Below, piece after piece: positions 1-7,813 of a stretch of 64,000 nucleotides of DNA; the stretch's first letter is position 1, and every line of letters starts with the position of its first letter. Below the pieces are notes generated by a model that made no database searches, was not told the DNA's origin, and saw nothing but the letters and a program-made list of their open reading frames with translations. The stretch spans positions 1,736,001-1,800,000 of the forward strand of contig NZ_CP158367.1 in assembly GCF_040267685.1 (NCBI RefSeq), given 5' to 3'. Both the position numbers and the translations under genes were made by a program. Origin of the DNA: Proteinivorax tanatarense. Its GTDB lineage: Bacteria > Bacillota > Proteinivoracia > Proteinivoracales > Proteinivoracaceae.

Positions 1-705
1 CGCTTCTCCTGCATACTGTTCTTCAGGTACGGCATCACGGTGAACATCAAAAAGAGCTGCTGGGTTTTCCTTTAAAAGTTCTTCCACCGTTCTTCTAGAT
101 CTTTTATAAGCTCCTGAGTCATGAGGATCATGGGCTTGCTCAGAAAAAATAACTTCATATCCCCTATCTCCCATCTCATCTTTAAACCTTTCTCCAACGT
201 CAAAAATCCCGCCATCTTCATCTATACTTTCAGTACCGTCTGTTGGAACATAAGATTCGTCTGAGTGTGTATGATATATCGCTATGGGACCTTGACCGTT
301 GTTTTCTCCTTGTGCAGAAGAAACAAAAGCAATTCTAGATCTTAAGCCTGTAATAAAACTAGGACTACTTTCTTGATACTCAAAATTCCTTAAAGTAACC
401 TCCTTCACTAAACGAGCATCAGCTCTTAACTGTTCATTGTCTACTTGGTATACCTCATAAAGATTATTGTCAGAGCAAATAAAACGATCGTCAACATGTA
501 TAATCCTAGCCGTTTTCATAACCACTTCATCCTCAGGTCCGTACATTGTATAGTACTGACCTTCCCTTAGTTCTGTTTGAGAGGCAAGATCAAAAAAATC
601 TTCTATAATATTGTCTGCTTCGACTACATTAGTTTTTTCAGTAAACAGAATTGGAGTCATAAGCAATAAAATCATTATAATGATAATCGAACCTAATTTT
701 CTCAT
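1..705 (-). CDS. spoIIP: Stage II sporulation protein P (SpoIIP), C-terminus beyond window
   Basis: This is a cell-wall amidase/endopeptidase of the DMP engulfment machinery, acting at the septum between mother cell and forespore. Translated from the ATG at 705, 235 residues are visible before the window edge. Residues 6-22 form an N-terminal membrane anchor or signal. The SpoIIP catalytic core begins near residue 141 with IAIYHTHSDESYVP, which carries the metal-binding His pair, and continues to FDVHRDAVP near 219-227. The frame runs open through base 1, so the C-terminal part lies outside the window. A second spoIIP paralogue lies at 39973-41034, so at least two amidases of this family are encoded. 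It follows the DUF1614-like gene after 14 bases and is probably cotranscribed with it. Family assignment is confident; which paralogue is the main engulfment enzyme cannot be told. Confidence 0.88.
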   Translation of the reverse strand, partial: MRKLGSIIIIMILLLMTPILFTEKTNVVEADNIIEDFFDLASQTELREGQYYTMYGPEDEVVMKTARIIHVDDRFICSDNNLYEVYQVDNEQLRADARLVKEVTLRNFEYQESSPSFITGLRSRIAFVSSAQGENNGQGPIAIYHTHSDESYVPTDGTESIDEDGGIFDVGERFKDEMGDRGYEVIFSEQAHDPHDSGAYKRSRRTVEELLKENPAALFDVHRDAVPEEQYAGEA

Positions 706-719
706 GCTTTGTAAACCCC

Positions 720-1460
720 CTACTTTTTTTTGCCTTTTTTGCGTTTCTCATCTAAGGATGCAACTTTTCCTTTTGTTTTTTTATCATCTTTCTTTAGCAT
801 ATTAGCTAACTCTACGCCTTTAAGGTTTTTCTTTAACTCTTCAGGCCGGTCTTCGCTTGGTCCTCCTTGAATCCTTTCTCTTGTTTCTCCTATGAGTTCT
901 GCTAAAGCTACAGCTAATATACCGGCAATTACTACAGAATCAAAAATTCCTGCTCCGCCTATAACAGTTGATGCTTCACCTCCGTCTATGGCTACTGACA
1001 CTACATAGAAAATATCTGTTAGCACCACACCCATTATTCCTGCTATAAACGCACTTCTTCGGGAGCGTCCAGCTAAATACCCTACTATACCAGCAACGAT
1101 TGGATACATATATAATGGGTCTATAACCATAGCTCCTGGCTCTTCAGGCATATATCTCTCTACACCCCATACCGCTACTGCTGCCACTAAGGATGCTATA
1201 GCTGCTCTTACTCGCTCTTTTGTTGTGTTTGCTTTATAAAACAAATAACCTACCAAAATTAATGGAACCAAGCCACCACCGATATTTATCCCTAAATTAT
1301 TACCTAACGGAATATCCGGCAAGTAGGCTCCTATAAACATAGCAGCTATAAACGCTAGAGCTGCTTTATCGGTTAATCTCAATCTATCTAGTATCCTCTG
1401 GGCAAAACCAAAAAATACTAACACTGCAACTATTGTGAGAACAATAGGTCCAACTGGCAT
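720..1460 (-). CDS. DUF1614-like multi-pass membrane protein
   Basis: This is a predicted integral membrane protein of 246 residues with about seven hydrophobic segments and a charged, Lys-rich C-terminal tail ending KKGKKK. Features that recall DUF1614 are the GGGLVPLILVGYL segment, the AGRSRRSAFIAGIMG loop and the GGAGIFDSVVIAGILAVALAE helix. I chose the ATG at 1460 because AAAGGAGG lies just upstream. A longer frame reaches 1565, but it would start inside the preceding terminator and has no ribosome-binding site. It is followed by spoIIP on the same strand, so a role linked to sporulation is possible by context only. No biochemical function is known to me. Confidence 0.7.
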   Translation of the reverse strand: MPVGPIVLTIVAVLVFFGFAQRILDRLRLTDKAALAFIAAMFIGAYLPDIPLGNNLGINIGGGLVPLILVGYLFYKANTTKERVRAAIASLVAAVAVWGVERYMPEEPGAMVIDPLYMYPIVAGIVGYLAGRSRRSAFIAGIMGVVLTDIFYVVSVAIDGGEASTVIGGAGIFDSVVIAGILAVALAELIGETRERIQGGPSEDRPEELKKNLKGVELANMLKKDDKKTKGKVASLDEKRKKGKKK

Positions 1461-1542
1461 GTTTTTTCCTCCTTTTGCTTGTTGTTCATTAAATATATTT
1501 TCCTTAGCGATAATAAGGTATGTATGTTTTTGATAAAAAAAT

Positions 1543-1569
1543 AAAAATGCGGGGAATTCCCGCATTTTT
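1543..1569 (-). terminator. Intrinsic terminator after ispH-rpsA
   Basis: A GC-rich hairpin (ATGCGGG / CCCGCAT, loop about 5 nt) flanked by A and T runs lies 14 bases past the ispH-rpsA stop. On the minus strand the stem is followed by TTTTTATTTT. It probably ends the long operon that comes down from the cobalamin or aroH region. Confidence 0.85.
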
Positions 1570-1582
1570 ATTTTATAGTATT

Positions 1583-3514
1583 CTATTTTTTCTTATCAAA
1601 TAGATCTTTAAAACGTTCACCTAAATTAACTTCTAGGTTTTCAGTTTCAGCATACTCGTCAAAGTTTTCTTTAGGTTGGGCTTCTTTAATGCTTAAGCTA
1701 ACTCTTTTTTCTTCTGGTTTAACATCTAAAATTTTAACTTTTACTTCTTGCCCAACCTCTAATATTTCACTTGGATTACTTATATGCTCTTCGGAAATTT
1801 GTGAAATATGTACCAAGCCATCTACACCATCTACGACTTCTACAAAAGCTCCGAATCCTGTAAGTCTAACTACTTTACCGTCAACTATATCACCAACATT
1901 TAGTTTTTCCATAGCTTGGTCATAAGGACTTTTTTGAGTAGCTTTTATGCTTAATCCTATTCTTTTTTCCTCTGGTTTAACATCAAGAACTTCAACCTCT
2001 ACTTGCTGGCCCACCTCTAAAACATCTGATGGATGTTTTACTCTAGACCAGGATATATTGGAAACATGAACCAATCCATCCACACCGCCGATGTCAACAA
2101 ATGCACCAAAGTCAGTAATTCTACGCACTGTGCCTGTAATTCTTTGACCTGGTTCAATTTTTTCTAATGCTTTTTCTTCATTTTTTGCTTTTTCTGCTAA
2201 CAATAAATCTTTTCTGGACAAAATAATTTTATTTTTTTCTTTATCTAGCTCTTTAACTATAAACTCTAACTCCTCTCCAACTAAAGTGGAAAGATCCTCA
2301 ATATAGTTTGTATCGATAAGAGAAGCTGGCATAAACCCTCTAGCACCAACGTCTATAGTTATTCCACCTTTAACTTCTTCTAATACTTTTCCAGTTAAAA
2401 CGGCTTTATTTTCCAGATCTTGCTCAAGTTTTTCCCAAACATGGATATCGTCATATTGTCTTTTAGATAATATGACGTTACCATCATCATCAATATCTTT
2501 AATGATTACTTTTACTTTATCTCCCTCTTTGGCAACCTCTTGTAGATTATCTACTTTTAGCAAAGAGAATTCATTTTTAGGAAGAGTAGCTTCTGCTTTA
2601 TCTCCTATACTTACCAGAACCTCCTCATCTGTCACCTTAACTATTTCACCTTCTAACTCTTTTCCAACTTCCAACTCTTTTGTCTCAATTTCTTTAACCA
2701 TACTATAGACCTCCTTTATACTCCATTCTGGCGTTGATGCCCCTGCGGCTATGCCAACTACTTTTGCGTCATCAAACCAAAGGGGATTTATATCTTTATA
2801 ATTTTGAATTAGATATGTTTTTACACCAGATTGTATGCAAATATCTTTTAATTTCGCTGTATTAGAGCTATTTTCACCCCCTATAACTAGCATTAAATCT
2901 ACCTCTAAAGCAAGCTCTTTTACAGACTTTTGTCTCAACTCTGTTGCAGCACAAATAGTGTTGTGTATTATAATCTCTTCTTTATGATACTTTTCTTTTA
3001 GTATTTCCAACATTGTCTTAAATTTATCTATAGAAAAAGTTGTTTGTGCTACCACTCCAAAAGGGGGCTTTATGTCAATATTCCTAGCCTGTTCCTCTTT
3101 GTTAATTATAATTGCAGTGTCTTCAGCCCATTGCTTTATACCGATAATTTCAGGATGTTTCTCATCTCCCATGATTAGCACAGGAATTTTTTCTTTATTC
3201 ATTTCATTAACTAACTTTTGTACTCGGCCTACAAAGGGACATGTTCCGTCTATTATCTTATTATTATTGTTTTTTAAAATTTCTATAATGTTAGGACCAA
3301 CTCCATGGGAGCGAAGTATTACTTTGCTATCTTTTATCTGTAAAGGGTCATTTTTTTGATATACTCCCCTTTTTTCAAAGTAATCTATAACATCAGGATT
3401 ATGAACCAACGGTCCTAAAGTATATGTTTCGTCTTTACTATTACTTTCGGCTAGCTTAACAGCATCCTTTACACCTTTGCAAAAGCCACTATGTTTTGCT
3501 ACTTTTATTTCCAT
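1583..3514 (-). CDS. ispH: IspH-RpsA fusion: HMBPP reductase joined to S1 RNA-binding domains
   Basis: This 643-residue bifunctional protein is typical of Clostridia. Residues 1 to about 280 are 4-hydroxy-3-methylbut-2-enyl diphosphate reductase, the last step of the MEP isoprenoid pathway. The 4Fe-4S ligands are C12 (GFCKGV), C92 (GTCPFV) and C188 (NTICAAT), and the EIIGIKQW segment surrounds the active site. From about residue 285 there are four S1 repeats, near 285-352, 370-438, 455-525 and 540-610. The last two have the canonical GFGAFV/DFGAFV and GLVHVS/GLVHIS motifs. The S1 part resembles ribosomal protein S1 and may bind mRNA or the ribosome. The gene abuts plsC at base 3514 and closes the cmk-plsC-ispH operon. 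Confidence 0.95.
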   Translation of the reverse strand: MEIKVAKHSGFCKGVKDAVKLAESNSKDETYTLGPLVHNPDVIDYFEKRGVYQKNDPLQIKDSKVILRSHGVGPNIIEILKNNNNKIIDGTCPFVGRVQKLVNEMNKEKIPVLIMGDEKHPEIIGIKQWAEDTAIIINKEEQARNIDIKPPFGVVAQTTFSIDKFKTMLEILKEKYHKEEIIIHNTICAATELRQKSVKELALEVDLMLVIGGENSSNTAKLKDICIQSGVKTYLIQNYKDINPLWFDDAKVVGIAAGASTPEWSIKEVYSMVKEIETKELEVGKELEGEIVKVTDEEVLVSIGDKAEATLPKNEFSLLKVDNLQEVAKEGDKVKVIIKDIDDDGNVILSKRQYDDIHVWEKLEQDLENKAVLTGKVLEEVKGGITIDVGARGFMPASLIDTNYIEDLSTLVGEELEFIVKELDKEKNKIILSRKDLLLAEKAKNEEKALEKIEPGQRITGTVRRITDFGAFVDIGGVDGLVHVSNISWSRVKHPSDVLEVGQQVEVEVLDVKPEEKRIGLSIKATQKSPYDQAMEKLNVGDIVDGKVVRLTGFGAFVEVVDGVDGLVHISQISEEHISNPSEILEVGQEVKVKILDVKPEEKRVSLSIKEAQPKENFDEYAETENLEVNLGERFKDLFDKKK

Positions 3515-4077
3515 TATTCATCACCTAACTTGATAATGTTTTTCATTATATATCGAGCTTGAAATTTCATGTTACCTTTTTTCCTATCTAAATAAAAGGG
3601 TTCCCCTATATAAATATTGTTTTTTCTAAAAGGTTTGACAGGACCTTGAAGTCTTACAGGAATTATTGGACATTCCCCCTTTAACGCAAATAGGGCGACT
3701 CCCGGTTTGGGAGGTAATGGCTTAAGATCCTTGCTTCTTGTTCCTTCAGGAAAAATTCCTAAAATTTCATTGTTGTTCAACACTTCCAGGGAATGTCTTA
3801 CAGCATTTCTGTCAATGGTACTTCTATCAACTGATATTACATGTACTCCTCTTAGAAATGCTCCTAATATAGGTTTATCAAATAGTTCTTTTTTTCCGAT
3901 AAAATTTATAATTTTAGGAAAAACCATAACCAAGTAAATAGGATCTAACAAGCTAATATGATTTGACGCTACTATATATTTACCACCCTTTGGTATATTA
4001 TCTTTACCATAAACTTTATAAGGAAACACCAAATTAAATATTGGGTATAAAATGATTTTTAAAACTTTATATAACAT
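3514..4077 (-). CDS. plsC: 1-acyl-sn-glycerol-3-phosphate acyltransferase (PlsC)
   Basis: This membrane-associated acyltransferase makes phosphatidic acid from lysophosphatidic acid in phospholipid synthesis. At 187 residues it is compact, which is usual for the Firmicutes form. The catalytic NHISLLDP motif (HX4D) lies near residues 40-47 and FPEGTRS near 108-114. An N-terminal hydrophobic stretch associates with the membrane. Its ATG overlaps the cmk stop as TGATG, indicating translational coupling, and its end meets the ispH-rpsA start. The order cmk-plsC-ispH-rpsA is common in Clostridia. Confidence 0.93.
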   Translation of the reverse strand: MLYKVLKIILYPIFNLVFPYKVYGKDNIPKGGKYIVASNHISLLDPIYLVMVFPKIINFIGKKELFDKPILGAFLRGVHVISVDRSTIDRNAVRHSLEVLNNNEILGIFPEGTRSKDLKPLPPKPGVALFALKGECPIIPVRLQGPVKPFRKNNIYIGEPFYLDRKKGNMKFQARYIMKNIIKLGDE

Positions 4078-4748
4078 CAGTCTAACCTCTTTTTAATTTC
4101 TGTTATCAACACTTCTACAGCTTCATCTATATCATAATTAGAAGTATCAATTTCAATAGCGTCATCAGCCTTTAACAATGGAGCACTTTGTCTTTTTGTG
4201 TCAATTTTATCTCGAATTGCTATTTCTTGAGCAATTGAGTCTATATCAACACTGTATCCTTTTTTTTCTAGTTCTAAAAACCTCCTATGAGCGCGTGCCT
4301 CCAATGAAGCAGTAAGAAAAAATTTAATATCGGCCTCCGGCAATACAACAGTTCCTATGTCTCTGCCCTCCATAACTACCTTTCCACAATTGGCCATTTG
4401 CCTTTGCAGAGTTAACATATAATCCCTAACCTCTGGGATTTTGGCAATGTTCGAAACGTTATTGCTTATCTCTGGCTGCCTTATTTCGTAAGTAACATCT
4501 TTATTGTCTAAATATATATGATTTTCGCTTCGAATGTTTTTAATAGTGATTTCTGTGTTAGACAACAAAGTTTTAATACATTCATTAGAATTTAAATCGT
4601 GTTTTTTCTTTATTGCTTTTAGAGTTAATGCTCTGTACATTGCTCCTGTATCGATATAACAATATTTAAGTTTTTTTGCTAAACGCTTTGCCACCGTACT
4701 TTTCCCAGCTCCGGCTGGACCGTCAATGGCTATTTGAATGGGCTTCAC
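4077..4748 (-). CDS. cmk: Cytidylate kinase
   Basis: This enzyme phosphorylates CMP and dCMP with ATP in pyrimidine salvage and RNA turnover. The 223-residue protein has the P-loop GPAGAGKST at residues 10-18, the AMYRALT substrate segment and MEGRDIGTVVLP, all typical of Cmk. Translation probably starts at the GTG at 4748 behind GGGAGGGAG. The gene is the first of a tightly coupled cmk-plsC-ispH-rpsA group, with an 85-base gap from aroF upstream. Confidence 0.95.
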   Translation of the reverse strand: MKPIQIAIDGPAGAGKSTVAKRLAKKLKYCYIDTGAMYRALTLKAIKKKHDLNSNECIKTLLSNTEITIKNIRSENHIYLDNKDVTYEIRQPEISNNVSNIAKIPEVRDYMLTLQRQMANCGKVVMEGRDIGTVVLPEADIKFFLTASLEARAHRRFLELEKKGYSVDIDSIAQEIAIRDKIDTKRQSAPLLKADDAIEIDTSNYDIDEAVEVLITEIKKRLD

Positions 4749-4833
4749 TGTGGTCTCCCTCCCTATTTTTCTAAACCCTAACTAAACCAATTCGACATTA
4801 AATTAAGTTTTCCTCTATACTATTATTATTTTT

Positions 4834-5643
4834 TTATGTTTTTAATTCCAAAAGTAAATTTTTAAATGATGATAAGTCCAACGATTGAGCTCCATCAGAT
4901 AATGCTTCGGAAGGGTTGTTATGTACTTCTACCATAATTCCCTGGCCTCCAACTGCTATAGCTGCCTTAGATAGAGGCAGCACCAAAGACTTTCTACCTG
5001 TTCCATGACTGGGGTCAACTATAATAGGTAAGTGTGTTAGTTCTCTAATAGCTGCAACTGCATTTAAATCCATAGTATTTCTAGTGTATGTTTCAAAAGT
5101 TCTTATACCCCTTTCACATAGCACTACATTTTTATTTCCACTTGCCATTATATACTCCGCAGCAGTTAAAAATTCTTCAATGGTAGCCGACATCCCTCTT
5201 TTGAGAAGTATCGGGTTTGAATAACCACCTAACTTTTTTAGTAATTGATAATTGAACATATTTCTAGTACCTATCTGGATAATATCGCAGTAGTTCGCCA
5301 CAAGTTCCAAGGAACTTTCATCAACAGCTTCACTTACCGTTATCAAGTTATACTTATTTGAAACTTTTTTTAATATTTTAAGTCCTTCTTCCTGTAACCC
5401 TTGGAAACTATATGGGGAAGTCCTTGGCTTAAAAGCACCTCCTCTTAAAATCGGCACAGAGTGGTCATGTAGAAAAGAAGCAATGCACTCCATTTGCTTT
5501 TCACTTTCTACAGCACATGGTCCCGCAATAATTATTGGTGACTTCCCTATTGCTAAATTTTTAATTTGTATTACGGAATCTTCGCCAGCATTTTTTCTAC
5601 TAGCTAGTGGAATAAGTTTTTGGATTTCATGTTTCGTTACCAT
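4834..5643 (-). CDS. aroF: 3-deoxy-7-phosphoheptulonate synthase (DAHP synthase, type I beta)
   Basis: This enzyme condenses phosphoenolpyruvate and erythrose-4-phosphate in the first step of the shikimate pathway. The 269-residue protein shows IIAGPCAVES, RGGAFKPRTSPYSFQG, the YTRNTMDLNAV segment and DPSHGTG, which carry substrate and metal ligands. It has only a short N-terminal lead of about 30 residues, so it lacks the fused chorismate mutase or ferredoxin-like regulatory domain found in many relatives. Its start overlaps the end of aroH by 17 bases. I infer that the separate AroH may supply feedback control. Confidence 0.93.
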   Translation of the reverse strand: MVTKHEIQKLIPLASRKNAGEDSVIQIKNLAIGKSPIIIAGPCAVESEKQMECIASFLHDHSVPILRGGAFKPRTSPYSFQGLQEEGLKILKKVSNKYNLITVSEAVDESSLELVANYCDIIQIGTRNMFNYQLLKKLGGYSNPILLKRGMSATIEEFLTAAEYIMASGNKNVVLCERGIRTFETYTRNTMDLNAVAAIRELTHLPIIVDPSHGTGRKSLVLPLSKAAIAVGGQGIMVEVHNNPSEALSDGAQSLDLSSFKNLLLELKT

Positions 5644-5998
5644 TTTCTCCTCCTGATATGTCAGGCCTCATTTTTTTTGCATCACGTAAATAAATATGAA
5701 AAAGATCTTTATCCATAGTATTTATATGTATTATTACTCTGATACATTTTTTTAGAGCACCGTTTATTTTAGCCTCTTGAACACAAAATAATGGGGTGTC
5801 AGTCATCCCCATTTCTCTAAAGTGTTTTGCTGGGTTTGATGCATTTAAATCATCAGTTAGCGAAAAAATTACTGAAACTAAGTCTTCTGGTTTTAATTGG
5901 TTTTTCTTTAATATTTCACCAATTAAGCAATGTGTAGCTTCTCTAATCTCTTTTTCGTTATTTTGCGTTACAGTAATGGCCCCTCTTATTGCTTGCAT
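5627..5998 (-). CDS. aroH: Chorismate mutase, AroH type
   Basis: This trimeric enzyme converts chorismate to prephenate for Phe/Tyr synthesis. The 123-residue protein matches the AroH fold rather than the helical AroQ fold. It has an N-terminal AIRGAITV strand with the active-site Arg, then FSLTDDLNASNPA and CIRVIIHINT with a second substrate-binding Arg. I took the ATG at 5998 behind GGAGGG; a TTG codon directly before it is less likely. The 17-base overlap with aroF implies coupled translation of the two aromatic-pathway enzymes. Confidence 0.9.
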   Translation of the reverse strand: MQAIRGAITVTQNNEKEIREATHCLIGEILKKNQLKPEDLVSVIFSLTDDLNASNPAKHFREMGMTDTPLFCVQEAKINGALKKCIRVIIHINTMDKDLFHIYLRDAKKMRPDISGGENGNET

Positions 5999-6149
5999 CA
6001 AAAACCCTCCAATCTAGAAATATAAACAAGTATATGGTTTATAGATGGGATTTTCAATAGAATTTGTATTATCAAAAGTATGGTTGATATGTAAATTAAT
6101 GTTTTTATTATTGATTTCTCATTTTTTTCTAAAATATTAAAAATATCCA

Positions 6150-6752
6150 TCATTTCTCACATTTTAATATGTGAAAACCTCCTTTTTTGTCAATAGTATC
6201 TACTTGGCTAAAAAAAGATTGTAAATATTTTTTTAAGGATTTTGCTCCTTGCTTAACTCTAATAACTACCCATAACTCTCCTTCTGCATTTAGGTGCTTA
6301 TGACAATCCTTCAATATAGTATAAACTACATTTTTTCCTGCTCTTATAGGAGGATTAACTAAAATGTAGTCAAAGTTGCTGTTAATGTTTTTAAAGCCAT
6401 CACTTTGAATACAATTACTATAAACATTATTCTTTTCACAATTTTTTTTGCATAAAGAAACAGCTCTGCTATTAATATCTACACTAGTCATAGACACTTC
6501 TAAAAAGCAGGAAATTGCCACTGATATAAACCCATATCCACATCCCAAATCTAGCACCTGTGCCTTTTGACGGTTTTTTGAGTTGTTTTCCACAAAGCTT
6601 TTAACTAGTAGAGCACTTCCTTTATCAATTCTTCCTTTTGAAAATACAGAGGTGTCATAAATAAATTCAAACTTTTTCCCCATAAATTGTTCTGAGAACT
6701 TTTTTTCATTGCTTTCACTTTTGGGGGTTGCAGTAAAATAATGTTCTGACAT
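6150..6752 (-). CDS. RsmC/YbxB-like class I SAM-dependent methyltransferase
   Basis: This is a probable 16S rRNA guanine-N2 or related methyltransferase. The protein starts MSEHYFTATPKS, like Bacillus YbxB, and has the SAM-binding motif VLDLGCGYGF, the acidic VDINSRAV segment and the catalytic ILVNPPIRAGK (NPPF-like). I chose the ATG at 6752 behind AAGGTGAG, because the GTG at 6761 lies inside that ribosome-binding site. At about 200 residues it equals the YbxB size and lacks the N-terminal half of E. coli RsmC. The exact target base is not known from sequence. Confidence 0.82.
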   Translation of the reverse strand: MSEHYFTATPKSESNEKKFSEQFMGKKFEFIYDTSVFSKGRIDKGSALLVKSFVENNSKNRQKAQVLDLGCGYGFISVAISCFLEVSMTSVDINSRAVSLCKKNCEKNNVYSNCIQSDGFKNINSNFDYILVNPPIRAGKNVVYTILKDCHKHLNAEGELWVVIRVKQGAKSLKKYLQSFFSQVDTIDKKGGFHILKCEK

Positions 6753-6776
6753 CTTTCTCACCTTTCATTAAAGCTA

Positions 6777-7196
6777 TTATTTGTTGTGATACTCTAACCC
6801 GATTCTTGTCAATAGCCGCTCACCTTGCGCTTTATCCAAGCTAATATCAGAGGGATCTAATATTTCTATTTTGCTAAAATCAGGTCGAGTTATAAAGGGA
6901 AGAAGATCTTCTAATAGGTCAACCATAACTTCTAATTCTATAGGAGCATAAGATATATTACCTTTTTCTTCTTCAAGGGTGTATATGTCTAAAGACGAAG
7001 ATATTCTTTCTAGTTTCACTCCTTGAAAAGGAATATTTTTCAACATATTTACCTCTTTAAGCCTATTTTCTTTAGCCATGGAAATCCCGTCTTTAACTCC
7101 AAATAAAAACCTTCCTGACTTGTTATACCCAGGTATATCTAACCTTATTTTACACCGAATACCCTTTGACTGATTCATAAGAGTTACTTTAACCAC
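6777..7196 (-). CDS. Uncharacterised 139-residue protein
   Basis: I do not recognise this family. The protein is soluble, with no signal or membrane segment. It has an N-terminal basic, beta-rich part (residues 1-50), a central acidic patch and a C-terminal region ending in GERLLTRIGLEYHNK. Translation starts at a GTG behind GGGGGGAT. It lies between cobO (36 bases upstream) and the RsmC-like gene (about 24 bases downstream), so it is probably cotranscribed. The context suggests neither a cobalamin nor an rRNA role clearly. The good ribosome-binding site and tight spacing make it a likely real gene. Confidence 0.6.
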   Translation of the reverse strand: MVKVTLMNQSKGIRCKIRLDIPGYNKSGRFLFGVKDGISMAKENRLKEVNMLKNIPFQGVKLERISSSLDIYTLEEEKGNISYAPIELEVMVDLLEDLLPFITRPDFSKIEILDPSDISLDKAQGERLLTRIGLEYHNK

Positions 7197-7231
7197 AAAT
7201 ATCCCCCCTAATTATCTTACTAAAAATACCT

Positions 7232-7813
7232 TTAATATTCAATCCCTCTTCTAGCCATAACACCTTGTTCAAAAGGATGCTTAACTTGTCCCATATTAGT
7301 AACAAGGTCTGCTTTAGATATTATATTTTCCGTAGCGTTGCGACCAGTTAAAACAAGTTCTACTGTAGATGGCTTTTTACTAAGAAGATTAAGAAGCTCA
7401 TCTTCTGTAATTATATCAAAATATATGCAGTTTAAAATTTCATCCAGTACTACTATGTTATAATCTTCTGATGTAATTATGTCAAGGGAAAAATCCAGTG
7501 CTTTCTTCATTTCTTCCTTATCTTGTGAAATATCATCTCCTTTTTTAATAAAACATTTTCCACAAGCAATGCAGGTAGATAAGCCTTCTTTTATAAGTCC
7601 TCCATTTCTACACGGTCTCCCAAATTGAGCATGTTCGATCTGGGGAGAAAGCTTGTTTAACGTAGAAATTTCACCATAATAATTACTCCCTTTCATGAAT
7701 TGCAAAAAATATACTTTATACCCATGTCCAATTGCTCTCAAAGAAAGGCCCAAAGCTGCTGTAGTTTTTCCTTTAGAATTGCCTGTGTAAACTTGTATTA
7801 ATCCTTTAAACAT
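7232..7813 (-). CDS. cobO: Cob(I)yrinic acid a,c-diamide adenosyltransferase, CobO/BtuR type
   Basis: This enzyme transfers the adenosyl group of ATP to the cobalt of a reduced corrinoid, making the coenzyme form after uptake. The 193-residue protein has the P-loop YTGNSKGKTTAALG at residues 9-22, LQFMKG and the VVLDEILN Walker B-like strand. A cysteine-bearing insert (C68, then C81-x2-C84-x2-C87) follows FGR and looks like a metal or iron-sulfur site. The start is immediately next to the btuD stop, so the gene belongs to the uptake operon and is probably under the cobalamin riboswitch. Confidence 0.9.
   Translation of the reverse strand: MFKGLIQVYTGNSKGKTTAALGLSLRAIGHGYKVYFLQFMKGSNYYGEISTLNKLSPQIEHAQFGRPCRNGGLIKEGLSTCIACGKCFIKKGDDISQDKEEMKKALDFSLDIITSEDYNIVVLDEILNCIYFDIITEDELLNLLSKKPSTVELVLTGRNATENIISKADLVTNMGQVKHPFEQGVMARRGIEY

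Noticed and set aside
1583-3514. IspH fused to S1 domains as a possible novelty
   Set aside because: This fusion is well known in Clostridia and needs no special explanation.
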